Shown: positions 31,646 through 40,557 of the stretch, piece after piece
How positions within the stretch are numbered: the first letter of the stretch is position 1
Layout of the letters: each line of letters starts with the position of its first letter
NCBI GenBank assembly: GCA_002418265.1
Contig: DIDS01000014.1
Span: 186,001-250,000, forward strand
Length of the DNA: 64,000 nucleotides
From: Acidimicrobiia bacterium UBA5794
GTDB taxonomy: Bacteria; Actinomycetota; Acidimicrobiia; Spongiisociales; UBA5794
Direction of reading: 5' to 3'
Made by a program: the position numbers and the translations under genes
Notes under the pieces: model-generated
Database searches by the model: none
What the model was told of the DNA's origin: nothing
What the model saw: only the letters and a program-made list of their open reading frames with translations

Positions 31646-32437
31646 ATGCCATCTCCCCTTCTCAATGAGGAACTCCTCGCCTCGATGCTCGAGGTCATCA
31701 AAGGTGCAGACACCGTCGAGCTGAAGCTCACCGTCCCGGACACGCAGATGCGTGCCACGGCGGTGAACCTTGGTCTCGATCCGATTGAGGCCGAGATTCG
31801 ACAGATCGTTTTCTTTGACACCCCGGACCTTGCGCTCAATGCAAGCGGTCTCGTGGTGCGGGCCAGACGCATCCAGAAGGGCGCGGGTGACACGGTCATC
31901 AAACTCAGACCGGTGGATCCGCGCGAGCTCCCGCGCGAGCACTCCCGAATCGGTGTCGAGGTCGATGCAATGCCGGGAGGGTTCGTTTGTTCGGCGTCAA
32001 TGAAGGGCACATCCAGCGCCAAGGACATTGCAAAGACGATTGCAGGTGACGCGTCAATCAAGTCGCTCTTTTCGAAGGGTCAACGATCGTTCTACAAGGA
32101 ACACGCTCCCGAAGGTCTCAAGCTCAAGGATCTCGTCGCGCTCGGCCCCATCCTGACGCTCAGGCTCAAATCGCTTCCTCAGGGGTTCGGACGCAAGCTC
32201 GTGACCGAGTTATGGCTCTATCCCGACGGATCCCAGATCCTCGAGCTATCAACGAAGTGCGCTCCGGGTGAGGCGATCCAGGTTGCTGCGGAGGCTCGGG
32301 TCTTCCTCACGGCCCGCGGTATCGACATGACCGGTGTCCAGCAGACGAAAACCAAGACCGCACTCGAATACTTTTCGTCGTTGATGGCCACCACCTCGGG
32401 GACACGCCTCGCGAGCAATCCCAAGGAGTCCGAGTAG
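31646..32437 (+). CDS. CYTH-domain protein
   Basis: A 263-aa protein from ATG 31646, which has AAAGGAG about 9 bases upstream; the frame is open from 31586. The N-terminal part has CYTH (triphosphate tunnel) landmarks: DTVELKLTVP, IRQIVFFDTPDLAL, LVVRARRI and DTVIKLRPVD. In this superfamily acidic and basic residues lining a beta tunnel bind triphosphates or polyphosphate. The classic ExExK is reduced to ELK. The gene ends 5 bp before a CYTH-exopolyphosphatase fusion, so a shared polyphosphate role is likely. Older annotations of such proteins as adenylate cyclase are weaker. Confidence 0.75.
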   Translation: MPSPLLNEELLASMLEVIKGADTVELKLTVPDTQMRATAVNLGLDPIEAEIRQIVFFDTPDLALNASGLVVRARRIQKGAGDTVIKLRPVDPRELPREHSRIGVEVDAMPGGFVCSASMKGTSSAKDIAKTIAGDASIKSLFSKGQRSFYKEHAPEGLKLKDLVALGPILTLRLKSLPQGFGRKLVTELWLYPDGSQILELSTKCAPGEAIQVAAEARVFLTARGIDMTGVQQTKTKTALEYFSSLMATTSGTRLASNPKESE

Positions 32438-32442
32438 CCGTC

Positions 32443-33936
32443 ATGCCAGAAATCATTCCGAGATGGGAGTGGCGCACCTTTGGTGCCGACCTGGGAAAGC
32501 CCGAGGACATCTTCACGACCGTAAGCCCAATCGGAGTCCACGAGAGCGACGAGATCTATTTCCTCTCCGAAATGGGAGCAAATGTGAAGGTGCGTGACGG
32601 ACTCATGGACATCAAGGTTCTCCGGGAGGTGAACGGCGATGGTCTCGAACAATGGGTCCCCGTCGCAAAACACCAGTTTCCGTTGGGATCCAGGGAGGTC
32701 GCCGAAGTCTTTGATGCACTGGCAGTCGACATGCCACCACTGGAGCGAGAGACGTACTCGTTCGATCCGTTCCTCGACGATCTCGTTGTACCAAGCCCAG
32801 ACATTCGAGGCGTCTCGGTCCACAAGCGTCGTGTGCGGTACTCCATCGACGGGTGCATGGCCGAGTTCACGGACCTCACGGTCAACGGGTTCACCACTCA
32901 GACCGTCGCGGCAGAGTCCGAAGACCCCGATGCAGTCATCGGCGTGGTTCGAGAACTCGGGTTCGGTGGCTACCTCAACACGAACTACATCGCAGGACTC
33001 AAGGCCACCATTGCGGGTGCACCTGCTCGATACGCGGTCATCGATGTCGGAACCAATTCGGTGAAGTTCCACCTCGGGGAACGCGCAAGAGATGGATCGT
33101 GGGGAACCGTGATCGACCGCGCCGAGCTCACCCGGCTGGGAGAGGATCTCGAACAGGACGGAGTGATCATCCCGGAAGCCACAAGACGAACCGCGGACGC
33201 TGTTGCCGGCATGGTTGCTGAGGCAAAGGAACACGGTGCGCTCGCCATCGCTGCCGTCGGGACTGCAGGGCTGCGTCTGGCAACCAATCGAGACTCAGTC
33301 GTCGAGACCATTCGTGCTCGCAGTGGCGTCACGGTTGAGATCATCTCAGGAGAAGAGGAGAGCCGCCTTGCCTACCTGGCGGTCGTTGCGGGCATCGACA
33401 CCGGAGAAGGTTCCGCGGTCGTCTTCGACACCGGCGGTGGCAGCTCACAGTTCACGTTCGGTACCGGATCGCATGTGGAAGATCGCTTCAGTGTTCCGGT
33501 CGGGGCTGTTCGGTACACAGAACAGTTCGGGTTGGACGGGTCGGTCTCGCCAGACGTCCTCGCCGAGGCTATGGGAGCGATCGCAGCAGACCTCTCTTCA
33601 ATCGACGGTCGCCCGATCCCCGACATCCTTGTGGCGATGGGAGGGGCGGTGACCAACATCACGGCAGTCAGCCATTCGATGGCCACCTACGACCCCGATG
33701 TCGTCCAGGGAACGGTTCTGAGCCGTGCCGAAGTCGATCGACAGATCGAGCTCTATCGATCGATGGACCCGTCCGAGCGACGCACCATCGTCGGCCTACA
33801 ACCCAAACGTGCCGAGGTCATCCTCGCCGGCGCCTGCATCGTGGCAACGGTGATGGACAAACTTGGCCAGGAGTCCTTGACCGTGAGCGACCGAGGTTTA
33901 CGCCACGGTGTCCTGCTGGAACGCTTCGGATCTTGA
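32443..33936 (+). CDS. CYTH-like domain fused to Ppx/GppA phosphatase
   Basis: A 497-aa protein in two parts. Residues 1-190 look CYTH-like: IYFLSEMGANVKVRDGLMDI, VHKRRVRYSIDGC, AEFTDLTVNG and AAESEDPDAV. Residues 195-497 are a Ppx/GppA domain of the ASKHA fold: YAVIDVGTNSVKFHLGE, GTAGLRLATN, ISGEEESRLAYLAV, VFDTGGGSSQFTFG. Ppx/GppA enzymes hydrolyse polyphosphate or pppGpp. The domain is shorter than E. coli Ppx and lacks its C-terminal HD-like region. Fusion and adjacency with a second CYTH protein suggest coupled binding and cleavage of polyphosphate. Confidence 0.82.
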   Translation: MPEIIPRWEWRTFGADLGKPEDIFTTVSPIGVHESDEIYFLSEMGANVKVRDGLMDIKVLREVNGDGLEQWVPVAKHQFPLGSREVAEVFDALAVDMPPLERETYSFDPFLDDLVVPSPDIRGVSVHKRRVRYSIDGCMAEFTDLTVNGFTTQTVAAESEDPDAVIGVVRELGFGGYLNTNYIAGLKATIAGAPARYAVIDVGTNSVKFHLGERARDGSWGTVIDRAELTRLGEDLEQDGVIIPEATRRTADAVAGMVAEAKEHGALAIAAVGTAGLRLATNRDSVVETIRARSGVTVEIISGEEESRLAYLAVVAGIDTGEGSAVVFDTGGGSSQFTFGTGSHVEDRFSVPVGAVRYTEQFGLDGSVSPDVLAEAMGAIAADLSSIDGRPIPDILVAMGGAVTNITAVSHSMATYDPDVVQGTVLSRAEVDRQIELYRSMDPSERRTIVGLQPKRAEVILAGACIVATVMDKLGQESLTVSDRGLRHGVLLERFGS

Positions 33937-33965
33937 CGCGACGACCAGATCCGAGCAGACCCGCA

Positions 33966-34367
33966 CCCTTCAGGGATCCTTGGTGGTGATCAACGTGGGA
34001 CGCCCCCCTGCAGCGTCGCTTCGCTCCTCGCGTCCCCCCGCAAGCGGGAGGACGGGTGTGGGAGACACCAAGCAAGCGGGAGGACGGGTGTGGGAGACAC
34101 CAAGCACCGTCCCCCCTTCAGGGATCCTTGGTGGTGATCAACGTGGGACGCCCCCCTGCAGCGTCGCTTCGCTCCTCGCGTCCCCCCGCAAGCGGGAGGA
34201 CGGGTGTGGGAGACACCCCGCAAGCGGGAGGACGGGTGTGGGAGACACCAAGCACCGTCCCCCCTTCAGGGGGGACGGGCGAGTGAAACGAGCCAGGGGG
34301 GCATGTGAGCCCGCGAGCCCCGTCCCCCAGCGATGGACAGATCCGACGAAGGCGGATCTGGGGGGCG
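33966..34367. repeat. Tandem 148-bp intergenic repeats with hairpins
   Basis: Two adjacent units, 33966-34113 and 34114-34261, are nearly identical. A third begins at 34262 but diverges after about 10 bases. Each unit contains two copies of a shorter module, with CAAGCGGGAGGACGGGTGTG as its core and GGTGT-gggag-ACACC hairpin potential. The tail (34262-34367) has further inverted repeats such as GGGGGACGGG/CCCGTCCCCC and AGATCCG/CGGATCT. No protein-like frame runs through it. It fills the gap between the Ppx fusion and the ABC operon. Confidence 0.8.
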
Positions 34368-34452
34368 AATGGATCAGATGGGGCGTTCTATCACCGGCCC
34401 AGACAGGGGAGGTAGAGTCGTGGACACGTGTCGAAACAGGTGAGGACCACGT

Positions 34453-34659
34453 ATGAGGATTCCGGTTGCAGCGCTGGTACCGATCGTGTTGGTGGCGGTT
34501 GGATTCGTCGTCTATTGCCTCTTCGATCTATCTCGCGCCACCGTTCGCTACCTTCCCAAATGGCTTTGGGCGGTCATCTGCATCGTGTCGATCCCCTTGG
34601 GTGGCATTGTCTACCTGCTCGTCGGTCGCGATCCTGCAGGCCAAACGGATGATTCATGA
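34453..34659 (+). CDS. PLDc_N-type small membrane protein
   Basis: A 68-aa protein of two helices. YLPKWLWAVICIVSIPLGGI, followed by YLLVGR, is the pattern of the phospholipase D N-terminal (PLDc_N) domain, seen alone in many actinobacteria beside ABC transporter genes. It overlaps the ATPase gene by 4 bp (ATGA), so it is probably a small subunit or assembly partner of that transporter. A GACACGTGTC palindrome lies at 34423-34432, just before the ribosome-binding site GTGAGG, and may be an operator. Confidence 0.8.
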   Translation: MRIPVAALVPIVLVAVGFVVYCLFDLSRATVRYLPKWLWAVICIVSIPLGGIVYLLVGRDPAGQTDDS

Positions 34660-35531
34660 TCGAGACGGATGGCCTCCTAAAAACGTATGGATCATTGGTC
34701 GCTGTTGATCATGTTGATCTACATGTCGAAGCAGGATCTGTCTATGGCCTGGTGGGTCGCAACGGAGCGGGAAAGTCGACGCTGCTCGGACTCCTTGCGG
34801 GTTTGCGTAGACCCACGGCGGGAGAGTTGCACATCGATGCAGGTTCGCGCGAAATCGCAGTGCTGCCTGATACTCCCAGATTTGACCCGTGGTTGACGGG
34901 TGAAGAGGTCGTCGGTCTCGCTCAGGAGCTGACGTCGTCCTCCACCGATCGCGTGGCCGAGGTCCTCAGTGATGCGGGGCTGGGGTCCGCGGCGAAACGG
35001 GCAGTTGGTGGCTACTCACGGGGAATGCTTCAACGCCTTGGAATCGCATGCACCGTTGTCGGCTCGCCACGGGTGGTCCTGCTGGATGAGCCTGCCTCGG
35101 CGCTGGATCCGATCGGGCGACGAGACGTGCTCGACTTGGTGGCCCGCCTTCGAGGCTCGGCAACCGTGTTGTTCTCAAGTCACATTCTTGCCGATGTTCA
35201 AGAGGTTTGTGACACCGTCGGCATCCTCGATCAAGGTCGTCTTGTGTTCCAGGGATCCCTTGAAGATCTCCTTGTCGGGTCTGCAGTTCCTCGTTACGTC
35301 GTCCGCTTCCGTTCACCGCTCGATTCGGTTGTTGCGACAATGCAGCACCTTGATTGGGTCTTGGAAGTGGAACAAACGGATGGCCCCGGTGAGCTGTTGA
35401 TTACCGTAAAGAGTCTCGACGACGCCGAAGCTCGCCTTGTGCGCGTGCTCGCGGACGCTGGTGCGAGCGTCATATCCTTTGTTCCAGAGGAGGTCTCGTT
35501 GGAGCGTGCCTTCCTTGCGGTGACGTCGTGA
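34656..35531 (+). CDS. ABC transporter ATP-binding protein
   Basis: A 291-aa ATPase. Walker A GRNGAGKST (34-42), signature YSRGMLQRLGIA, Walker B VVLLDEPASALDP and the switch histidine in LFSSHIL are all present. The C-terminal 80 residues form the extra domain of drug/antibiotic-type exporters. It is coupled to the PLDc_N gene before and the permease after by 4-bp overlaps. Substrate unknown. Confidence 0.92.
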   Translation: MIETDGLLKTYGSLVAVDHVDLHVEAGSVYGLVGRNGAGKSTLLGLLAGLRRPTAGELHIDAGSREIAVLPDTPRFDPWLTGEEVVGLAQELTSSSTDRVAEVLSDAGLGSAAKRAVGGYSRGMLQRLGIACTVVGSPRVVLLDEPASALDPIGRRDVLDLVARLRGSATVLFSSHILADVQEVCDTVGILDQGRLVFQGSLEDLLVGSAVPRYVVRFRSPLDSVVATMQHLDWVLEVEQTDGPGELLITVKSLDDAEARLVRVLADAGASVISFVPEEVSLERAFLAVTS

Positions 35532-36286
35532 CGCTCTGGCGACTGGAGTGGTTGCGCCTGATCCGCACAAAGCGCTGGATTGTGTTGCTCGGCGTGTTCC
35601 TCTTCTTCGGGCTCGTTGGCCCCTTCACCGCTCGGTATATCGGGGAGATTGTCTCGTTCGCCGGTGGAGGCGCCCAAGGCATCTCCATCGAGTTTCCACC
35701 ACCGGTACCCGCTGATGGTTTGGCCCAGTACTCCTCCAACGCAATGCAGCTCGGGACCCTGGTGGCTGTCATCGTCGCGTCCAGCTCTCTTGCATTCGAT
35801 GCGATCCCTGAAATGGGGATCTTCCTTCGAAGTCGGGTGAGCGAGGTCCGCACCATTTTGACGCCGCGGTTTGTCGTCTCGACAGTTGCCGTGGTCGGAT
35901 CCTACTTCGTCGGTGTTGTGGCGGCATGGTATGAGACATGGGTGCTGATTGGGGCTCCCGATGCCGGAGCCGTCATGATCGGGGCAGCGTATGGGGCGGT
36001 GTTCTTGATCTTCGCCATCTCGTTGGTGGCCGCCATGTCGGGTCGTGCAACCTCTGTCCTCGGCACCGTGATATCGACGATTGTTGTTTTGCTCCTGCTC
36101 CAGGTGATCGGTGTCGTTGAAGTCGTTGGTCGCTGGCTTCCGACGCATCTCGCAGGAGCCATCACCGCTTTGGTGGCAGGCGACACGTCCAGCACCCACT
36201 ATCTCGGGACCGTATCGATCACGCTGGTTGCTTGTGTTGTCCTGCTCTGGATCGCAACGAAGCTGGCCGAGCACCGAGAGCTCTAG
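35528..36286 (+). CDS. ABC-2-type transporter permease
   Basis: A 252-aa membrane protein with six helices (for example WIVLLGVFLFFGLVGPF, GTLVAVIVASSSLAF, VVSTVAVVGSYFVGVVAAW, GAAYGAVFLIFAISLVAAM). Start is GTG 35528, overlapping the ATPase stop (GTGA). Together with the ATPase it makes a homodimeric-type exporter or a membrane-stress transporter of the NosY/ABC-2 class. Substrate is unknown. Confidence 0.85.
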   Translation: MTLWRLEWLRLIRTKRWIVLLGVFLFFGLVGPFTARYIGEIVSFAGGGAQGISIEFPPPVPADGLAQYSSNAMQLGTLVAVIVASSSLAFDAIPEMGIFLRSRVSEVRTILTPRFVVSTVAVVGSYFVGVVAAWYETWVLIGAPDAGAVMIGAAYGAVFLIFAISLVAAMSGRATSVLGTVISTIVVLLLLQVIGVVEVVGRWLPTHLAGAITALVAGDTSSTHYLGTVSITLVACVVLLWIATKLAEHREL

Positions 36287-36394
36287 GGACTGGAAAGCGT
36301 TCAGTGTTGCGGTAGCGGATTCGGGATTCGAGACCGAGCACTCTCCATGACCCTTTCTCAACGTTCTGACTTCTGAACAACCGTCGGCATCTGC

Positions 36395-37738
36395 TCAGAC
36401 GAGGCCGAGGGCGTTCATTGCTCGACCGACCTTGAGAAACCCGGCAATGTTGGCGCCTTTGACGTAATCACCGCTTGCGCCATACAGCTCGGCTGTTTCG
36501 TAGCAGCGGCGGTGGATCTCCATCATGATGCCGGCCAGGCGCTCCTCGGTGTATTCGAATGACCACGAATCCCGTGATGCGTTCTGCTGCATCTCAAGCG
36601 CAGACGTGGCGACTCCACCCGCATTGGCTGCCTTGCCGGGACCGAACGCCACACCCGCCTCCCGGAACAGCTTCAGTGCCGAAGGCGTCGTCGGCATGTT
36701 TGCACCCTCAGCAACGGCGGTGCATCCGTTCTCGATGAGCATCTTTGCGGCATCGCTGCGCAGCTCGTTTTCGGTGGCACACGGCAGAGCAACGTCGCAG
36801 GGGATGGACCACACCGAACCCGAGGTTGAATACAGGGCATCGCCTCCGCGCCTTTCTGCGTATGCGTCGAGGCGAAGCCGCTCAACCTCTTTGACCTGTT
36901 TGAGGATCTCTACGTCGATGCCCTTCCTGTCGACCACGAAACCGGTCGAATCCGAGCAGGCAACAACGGTCCCACCGAGCTGGGCAACTTTTTCGATCGC
37001 ATAAATCGCAACATTGCCCGCACCCGACACGACACACGTCTTTCCGTCGAGAGATTCGCCCCTGACACGAAGCATCTCGTCGACGAAGAACGCGGTGCCA
37101 TACCCGGTCGCCTCTTTGCGTACGAGAGCACCGCCCCAATCAATGCCCTTGCCCGTGATGACCGCGGATTCGTAGCGGTTTGTGATCCGCTTGTACTGGC
37201 CGAACAGCCAACCGATCTCCCGAGCCCCCACCCCGATATCTCCCGCGGGGATGTCGGTGTATTCGCCGATGTGTCGGTACAACTCGAGCATGAAGCTCTG
37301 GCAGAACCGCATCACCTCGTTGGCACTGCGGCCCTTCGGATCGAAGTCGGCGCCACCTTTGGCTCCACCAATCGGCAGCCCGGTGAGGGCGTTCTTGAAG
37401 ACCTGCTCAAAGCCCAGGAACTTGATCGTACCGAGATACACGGTGGGATGGAAGCGAAGGCCACCTTTGAAGGGACCCAGAGCGCTGTTGAATTCGACCC
37501 GAAATCCTCGATTGATGTGAGTCTGTCCCTGATCATCCTGCCAAGGCACACGGAAGATGATCTGGCGTTCCGGTTCGCAGATCCGCTGAATCGCCTTCTG
37601 CTCAGCCAGTTCCGGATGCCGTTCAAGGACGGGTCCGAGGGCATCGAACACCTCCGCCACGGTCTGGTGGAACTCCGTTTCACCAGGGTTGCGTCGCACA
37701 ACATCGTCAAAGATGGTTTCAAGTTTCGGATCGAGCAT
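36395..37738 (-). CDS. gdhA: NADP-type glutamate dehydrogenase
   Basis: A 447-aa protein, exactly the length typical of hexameric bacterial GdhA. It shows GPFKGGLRFHPTV with the 2-oxoglutarate-binding lysine, PIGGAKGGADFDPKG, the catalytic region around DIPAGDIGVGAREIGW, and the dinucleotide fold VVSGAGNVAIYAIEK. It catalyses reductive amination of 2-oxoglutarate with ammonium to glutamate in the cytosol. GAGG precedes the ATG. It is monocistronic and converges with the ABC permease. Confidence 0.95.
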   Translation of the reverse strand: MLDPKLETIFDDVVRRNPGETEFHQTVAEVFDALGPVLERHPELAEQKAIQRICEPERQIIFRVPWQDDQGQTHINRGFRVEFNSALGPFKGGLRFHPTVYLGTIKFLGFEQVFKNALTGLPIGGAKGGADFDPKGRSANEVMRFCQSFMLELYRHIGEYTDIPAGDIGVGAREIGWLFGQYKRITNRYESAVITGKGIDWGGALVRKEATGYGTAFFVDEMLRVRGESLDGKTCVVSGAGNVAIYAIEKVAQLGGTVVACSDSTGFVVDRKGIDVEILKQVKEVERLRLDAYAERRGGDALYSTSGSVWSIPCDVALPCATENELRSDAAKMLIENGCTAVAEGANMPTTPSALKLFREAGVAFGPGKAANAGGVATSALEMQQNASRDSWSFEYTEERLAGIMMEIHRRCYETAELYGASGDYVKGANIAGFLKVGRAMNALGLV

Positions 37739-37919
37739 CGGTACCTCGTCGATGGAAGAAGATCACCGCAGGGTAGACCGTGGCTACATCGTGAGATAAA
37801 TCCCAAACGTTGCGTCCATGCGTGGTTGACGAGCCCGTTCCTCCTCGCCACGAAGGCGGTGGTGGCAGCGAGGTCTGGAATGATGCACACACCAGCATCC
37901 CTGCGCTGAGCCAGATCGG

Positions 37920-38480
37920 CTATCTCCCCATCGCATGAAACTCGGGGTTGGGTTCCAATTCGGCCAGGTGGGCAATGCGGTTGGAGAGCGCGAACAGGGC
38001 CGTGATCGAGCCGATGTCCCAGACATCATCGTCACTGAATCCGTGGTCGGTCAACGCCTTTCGGTCCGATTCATTGATCTCTTCCGGGTGACGGGCCAGC
38101 TTGACAGCAAACGAGAGCATCGCTCGTTGCCGTGCGGTGACCGGGGCGGTGCGCCAGTTCGCCACGATGCGGTCCGAGATCGTGGGGTCCTTGGCACGGA
38201 TTCGAAGGATCGCCCCGTGTGCGACGATGCAATAGACACAGTCGTTGGCGGCACTGGTGGCCACCACGATCATTTCTCGTTCCATCTTGGACAGACCTGA
38301 GTCTCGCTCCATGAGCGCGTCGTGGTAATCCATGAATGCTCGGAGCTCATCGGGACGATGCCCCATCGCCAAGAACACGTTGGGAATGAATCCCGTTCGT
38401 TCGGCGATCGGCTCGATCCGTTCCCGAAGATCGTCTGGCAGGTCTTTGAGGGTTCCGATCGAATATCGACTGTTTTTCAT
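37920..38480 (-). CDS. AhpD/CMD-family peroxidase-related protein
   Basis: A 186-aa protein of the carboxymuconolactone decarboxylase fold. The redox pair is in NDCVYCIVAHGA (Cys81, Cys84, His88), as in AhpD-like alkylhydroperoxidases. The N-terminal IEPIAERTGFIPNVFLAMGH is typical of the 'peroxidase-related enzyme' subgroup. It likely reduces peroxides or handles a thiol partner in the cytosol. No ahpC is nearby. Confidence 0.85.
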   Translation of the reverse strand: MKNSRYSIGTLKDLPDDLRERIEPIAERTGFIPNVFLAMGHRPDELRAFMDYHDALMERDSGLSKMEREMIVVATSAANDCVYCIVAHGAILRIRAKDPTISDRIVANWRTAPVTARQRAMLSFAVKLARHPEEINESDRKALTDHGFSDDDVWDIGSITALFALSNRIAHLAELEPNPEFHAMGR

Positions 38481-38508
38481 CGGTCATGCCGCCTTTACCT
38501 GATTGCGA

Positions 38509-38940
38509 TCACGTGTCCTTGGCGTCCGTCTTCGGTTTGCGTGGCTTGGACCACCACATCTCAAGCTGGATATTGTCAGGGTCACGGAACACCAGTGCCG
38601 ATCCCCCCTCGGTGTCGGTGACTGGCGAGTGCTCCACGCCAAGGGCTTTCAAATGTGTTTCCCAAACGTCGAGATCCTCACGCTCGTTTACCGAAAACCC
38701 GACGTGATCAAGCCCGACTCGCCGCTCGTCGAAGCGCCCGTCAGGGATCTCCTCGTGCTGATTGAGCCCGATGATCAGTCGAGAGCGTTCATCGAGCAGC
38801 ACAATCATCGTTCGGTTGGAGAACTCGACTCGTCGCAGGCGGCGTAGCCCGAGCACCCGCTCGTACCAGCCAGCGCTCGCATCGACATCGGACACCGACA
38901 GGTCAAGATGACCAATACCTGAGAAACCGGGGTTTTCCAT
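38509..38940 (-). CDS. VOC-family protein
   Basis: A 143-aa single VOC unit from ATG 38940, which follows GGGAGGGAGAGG closely; the frame extends to 38961. It begins FSGIGHLDLSVSDVDASAGW, has LDHVGFSVNERE in the second half and ends LVFRDPDNIQLEMWW. The His and Glu positions fit a metal site (His18 of HLDLSV in the longer form, Glu of QLEMW). Substrate is unknown. It lies next to an F420-type oxidoreductase. Confidence 0.82.
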   Translation of the reverse strand: MENPGFSGIGHLDLSVSDVDASAGWYERVLGLRRLRRVEFSNRTMIVLLDERSRLIIGLNQHEEIPDGRFDERRVGLDHVGFSVNEREDLDVWETHLKALGVEHSPVTDTEGGSALVFRDPDNIQLEMWWSKPRKPKTDAKDT

Positions 38941-38991
38941 ACCTCTCCCTCCCGACAGCACCCTACCTCCGACTTGGAGCGCCGTGACCGG

Positions 38992-39879
38992 TCAGACCGC
39001 CATTTCGATGCCAGCTTCGGCGGCATCGGCGGCGAGCTCTTCGAGGGCCGTGTCGGTGTCGACACAGGTGGAGACGAGTCCAATCACCCGTGACACACCA
39101 AGTTCTGCATACCGTCCGAGGAGGTCCACACGCGATGGCCCTGCATCGGTAAAGCGGGTCGCAAACACATGGACCGAAACGCGAAGGTCGTCGGGGTCCC
39201 GGTCGATCTCTTCACACCGTGAGGCGATGATCGGGAGGGCTTCGACCAGCTCCTCGGGAGTCAAGCCGTCCAGGTTCAACTCGTCGGCGTGACGAGCCGC
39301 CAGCCGCCAGGTCACTTCGGGGCCGTTTCCGCCCACCATGATCGGGATCCCGGGACGTTGCAGGGGCTTTGGCACATTGATGGCGTCGCGCACCATTCCA
39401 TGGTCGCCTTCGTAGGTCGCGAGTCCCGGCGCCATCATCTTTGCAATGATCTCCAGCTGATCACCCAGGTTGGCCAGTCGCTCCCTTGCGCTCGGGAAGC
39501 CATAGCCGTATGCCTCCCATTCGTCACGTTTCCAACCAGCACCGATACCGAGTTCCATCCGTCCTCCGGTCTGAACGTCCATGGTCGACATCATCTTGGC
39601 CGTCAGGGCGGGATTGCGGAATCCGGCACATATCACGACATGCCCGAGGCGAACCCGTTCAGTGATCGAGCCCAACGCAGCAAGCGTGGAGAAGGATTCG
39701 AACGTGATCTCCTGTGTCGGTTTCGGCACCGTGTGGAAATGGTCGTACACCCAGATCGATTCGAAGCCGAGGGCATCGGCTTGTTCGCCAACGTGCACGG
39801 TACGGCTCCACGCCTTAGCCGGGTCCCACCCGTCGTACTCCCCGATCCATCCCTGCGGAACGATCACACCCAATTGCAT
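38992..39879 (-). CDS. LLM-class F420-dependent oxidoreductase
   Basis: A 295-aa TIM-barrel protein of the luciferase-like monooxygenase superfamily. It has LGFESIWVYDHFHTVPKPTQ, SITERVRLGHVVICAGFRNP, TMDVQTGGRMELGIGAGWKR and GIPIMVGGNGPE, all typical of actinobacterial F420-dependent members. These use F420H2 or F420 rather than FMN for hydride transfer. Substrate is unknown. F420 use is inferred from subgroup resemblance. Confidence 0.88.
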   Translation of the reverse strand: MQLGVIVPQGWIGEYDGWDPAKAWSRTVHVGEQADALGFESIWVYDHFHTVPKPTQEITFESFSTLAALGSITERVRLGHVVICAGFRNPALTAKMMSTMDVQTGGRMELGIGAGWKRDEWEAYGYGFPSARERLANLGDQLEIIAKMMAPGLATYEGDHGMVRDAINVPKPLQRPGIPIMVGGNGPEVTWRLAARHADELNLDGLTPEELVEALPIIASRCEEIDRDPDDLRVSVHVFATRFTDAGPSRVDLLGRYAELGVSRVIGLVSTCVDTDTALEELAADAAEAGIEMAV

Positions 39880-39951
39880 CTGCTCTCCTCGATAGTTCCC
39901 TCGACCTTACCGCGCAACCATGGCTGCCTTCCCGTGAGATCCAGGTGAGCA

Positions 39952-39987
39952 ATCCGATTGGGTGGCCGTCTCTTTCACCAATCGGAT
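39952..39987. promoter_or_regulatory. 10-bp inverted repeat between divergent genes
   Basis: ATCCGATTGG (39952-39961) and CCAATCGGAT (39978-39987) are perfect inverses with a 16-nt spacer. They lie between the divergent LLM oxidoreductase and universal-stress genes, so an operator is more likely than a terminator. A direct repeat TTCTGCAACA-like pair follows at about 40050-40075. Confidence 0.45.
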
Positions 39988-40100
39988 CCCGGCCGAGGTG
40001 ACCTGTTCACCGTTGCGAGATCGGAGATCCGTTGGCATGGTCGCGGAGAAATCTGCAACACTATTCTGCAACAATGGGACCAACCGATACAGGAGTGCAT

Positions 40101-40499
40101 GTGAAGATTGTCGTTGGGTTCATCGACAGCCCCGAGGGTGATGCCGCCATTGAACAGGCAATCGAGGAGGCAAAACTCCGGAACGCGAGCCTGGTCATCG
40201 TCAACTCCATGCTCGGTGGGAGCCACGACCAACTGGAGGACTACACCGCAATCGACAAGCGGCTCAGAGAACTCACCGAGCGGTTGACCGCTGAAGGAAT
40301 CGATCACACCGTCCACGGATATGTTCGCGGGGAGAAACCGGCGACGGACATCGTGGCCGCCGTCAATGAACACGATGCCGATCTCATTGTCATCGGTATC
40401 CGCAAACGGACAGCAACCGGAAAAGTGTTTCTGGGTTCCAACGCTCTCGACATCCTCCACGACTCCCCCGTTCCGGTCCTTTGCGTCAAGGCGAAATAG
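40101..40499 (+). CDS. Universal stress protein (UspA family)
   Basis: A 132-aa protein from GTG 40101, which has AGGAG five bases upstream; the frame opens at 40032. It begins KIVVGFIDSPEGDAAIEQAI and ends with the nucleotide-binding signature GIRKRTATGKVFLGSNALDI followed by SPVPVLCV. The G-2x-G-9x-G(S/T) pattern suggests an ATP-binding member. Such proteins respond to starvation or oxidative stress in the cytosol. A divergent LLM gene shares the control region. Confidence 0.9.
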   Translation: MKIVVGFIDSPEGDAAIEQAIEEAKLRNASLVIVNSMLGGSHDQLEDYTAIDKRLRELTERLTAEGIDHTVHGYVRGEKPATDIVAAVNEHDADLIVIGIRKRTATGKVFLGSNALDILHDSPVPVLCVKAK

Positions 40500-40557
40500 C
40501 CAGACGTACGGTCAGATTCCGGAAGCGTGCGCGGTCTGACAAACGTCACTGACACGA

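Noticed and set aside
33966..34261. CRISPR array
   Set aside because: The repeats are 148 bp units without unique spacers of constant size.
33818..34287. Short frames through the 148-bp repeats
   Set aside because: They merely translate the repeated, hairpin-rich DNA and change frame between units; no protein-like pattern.
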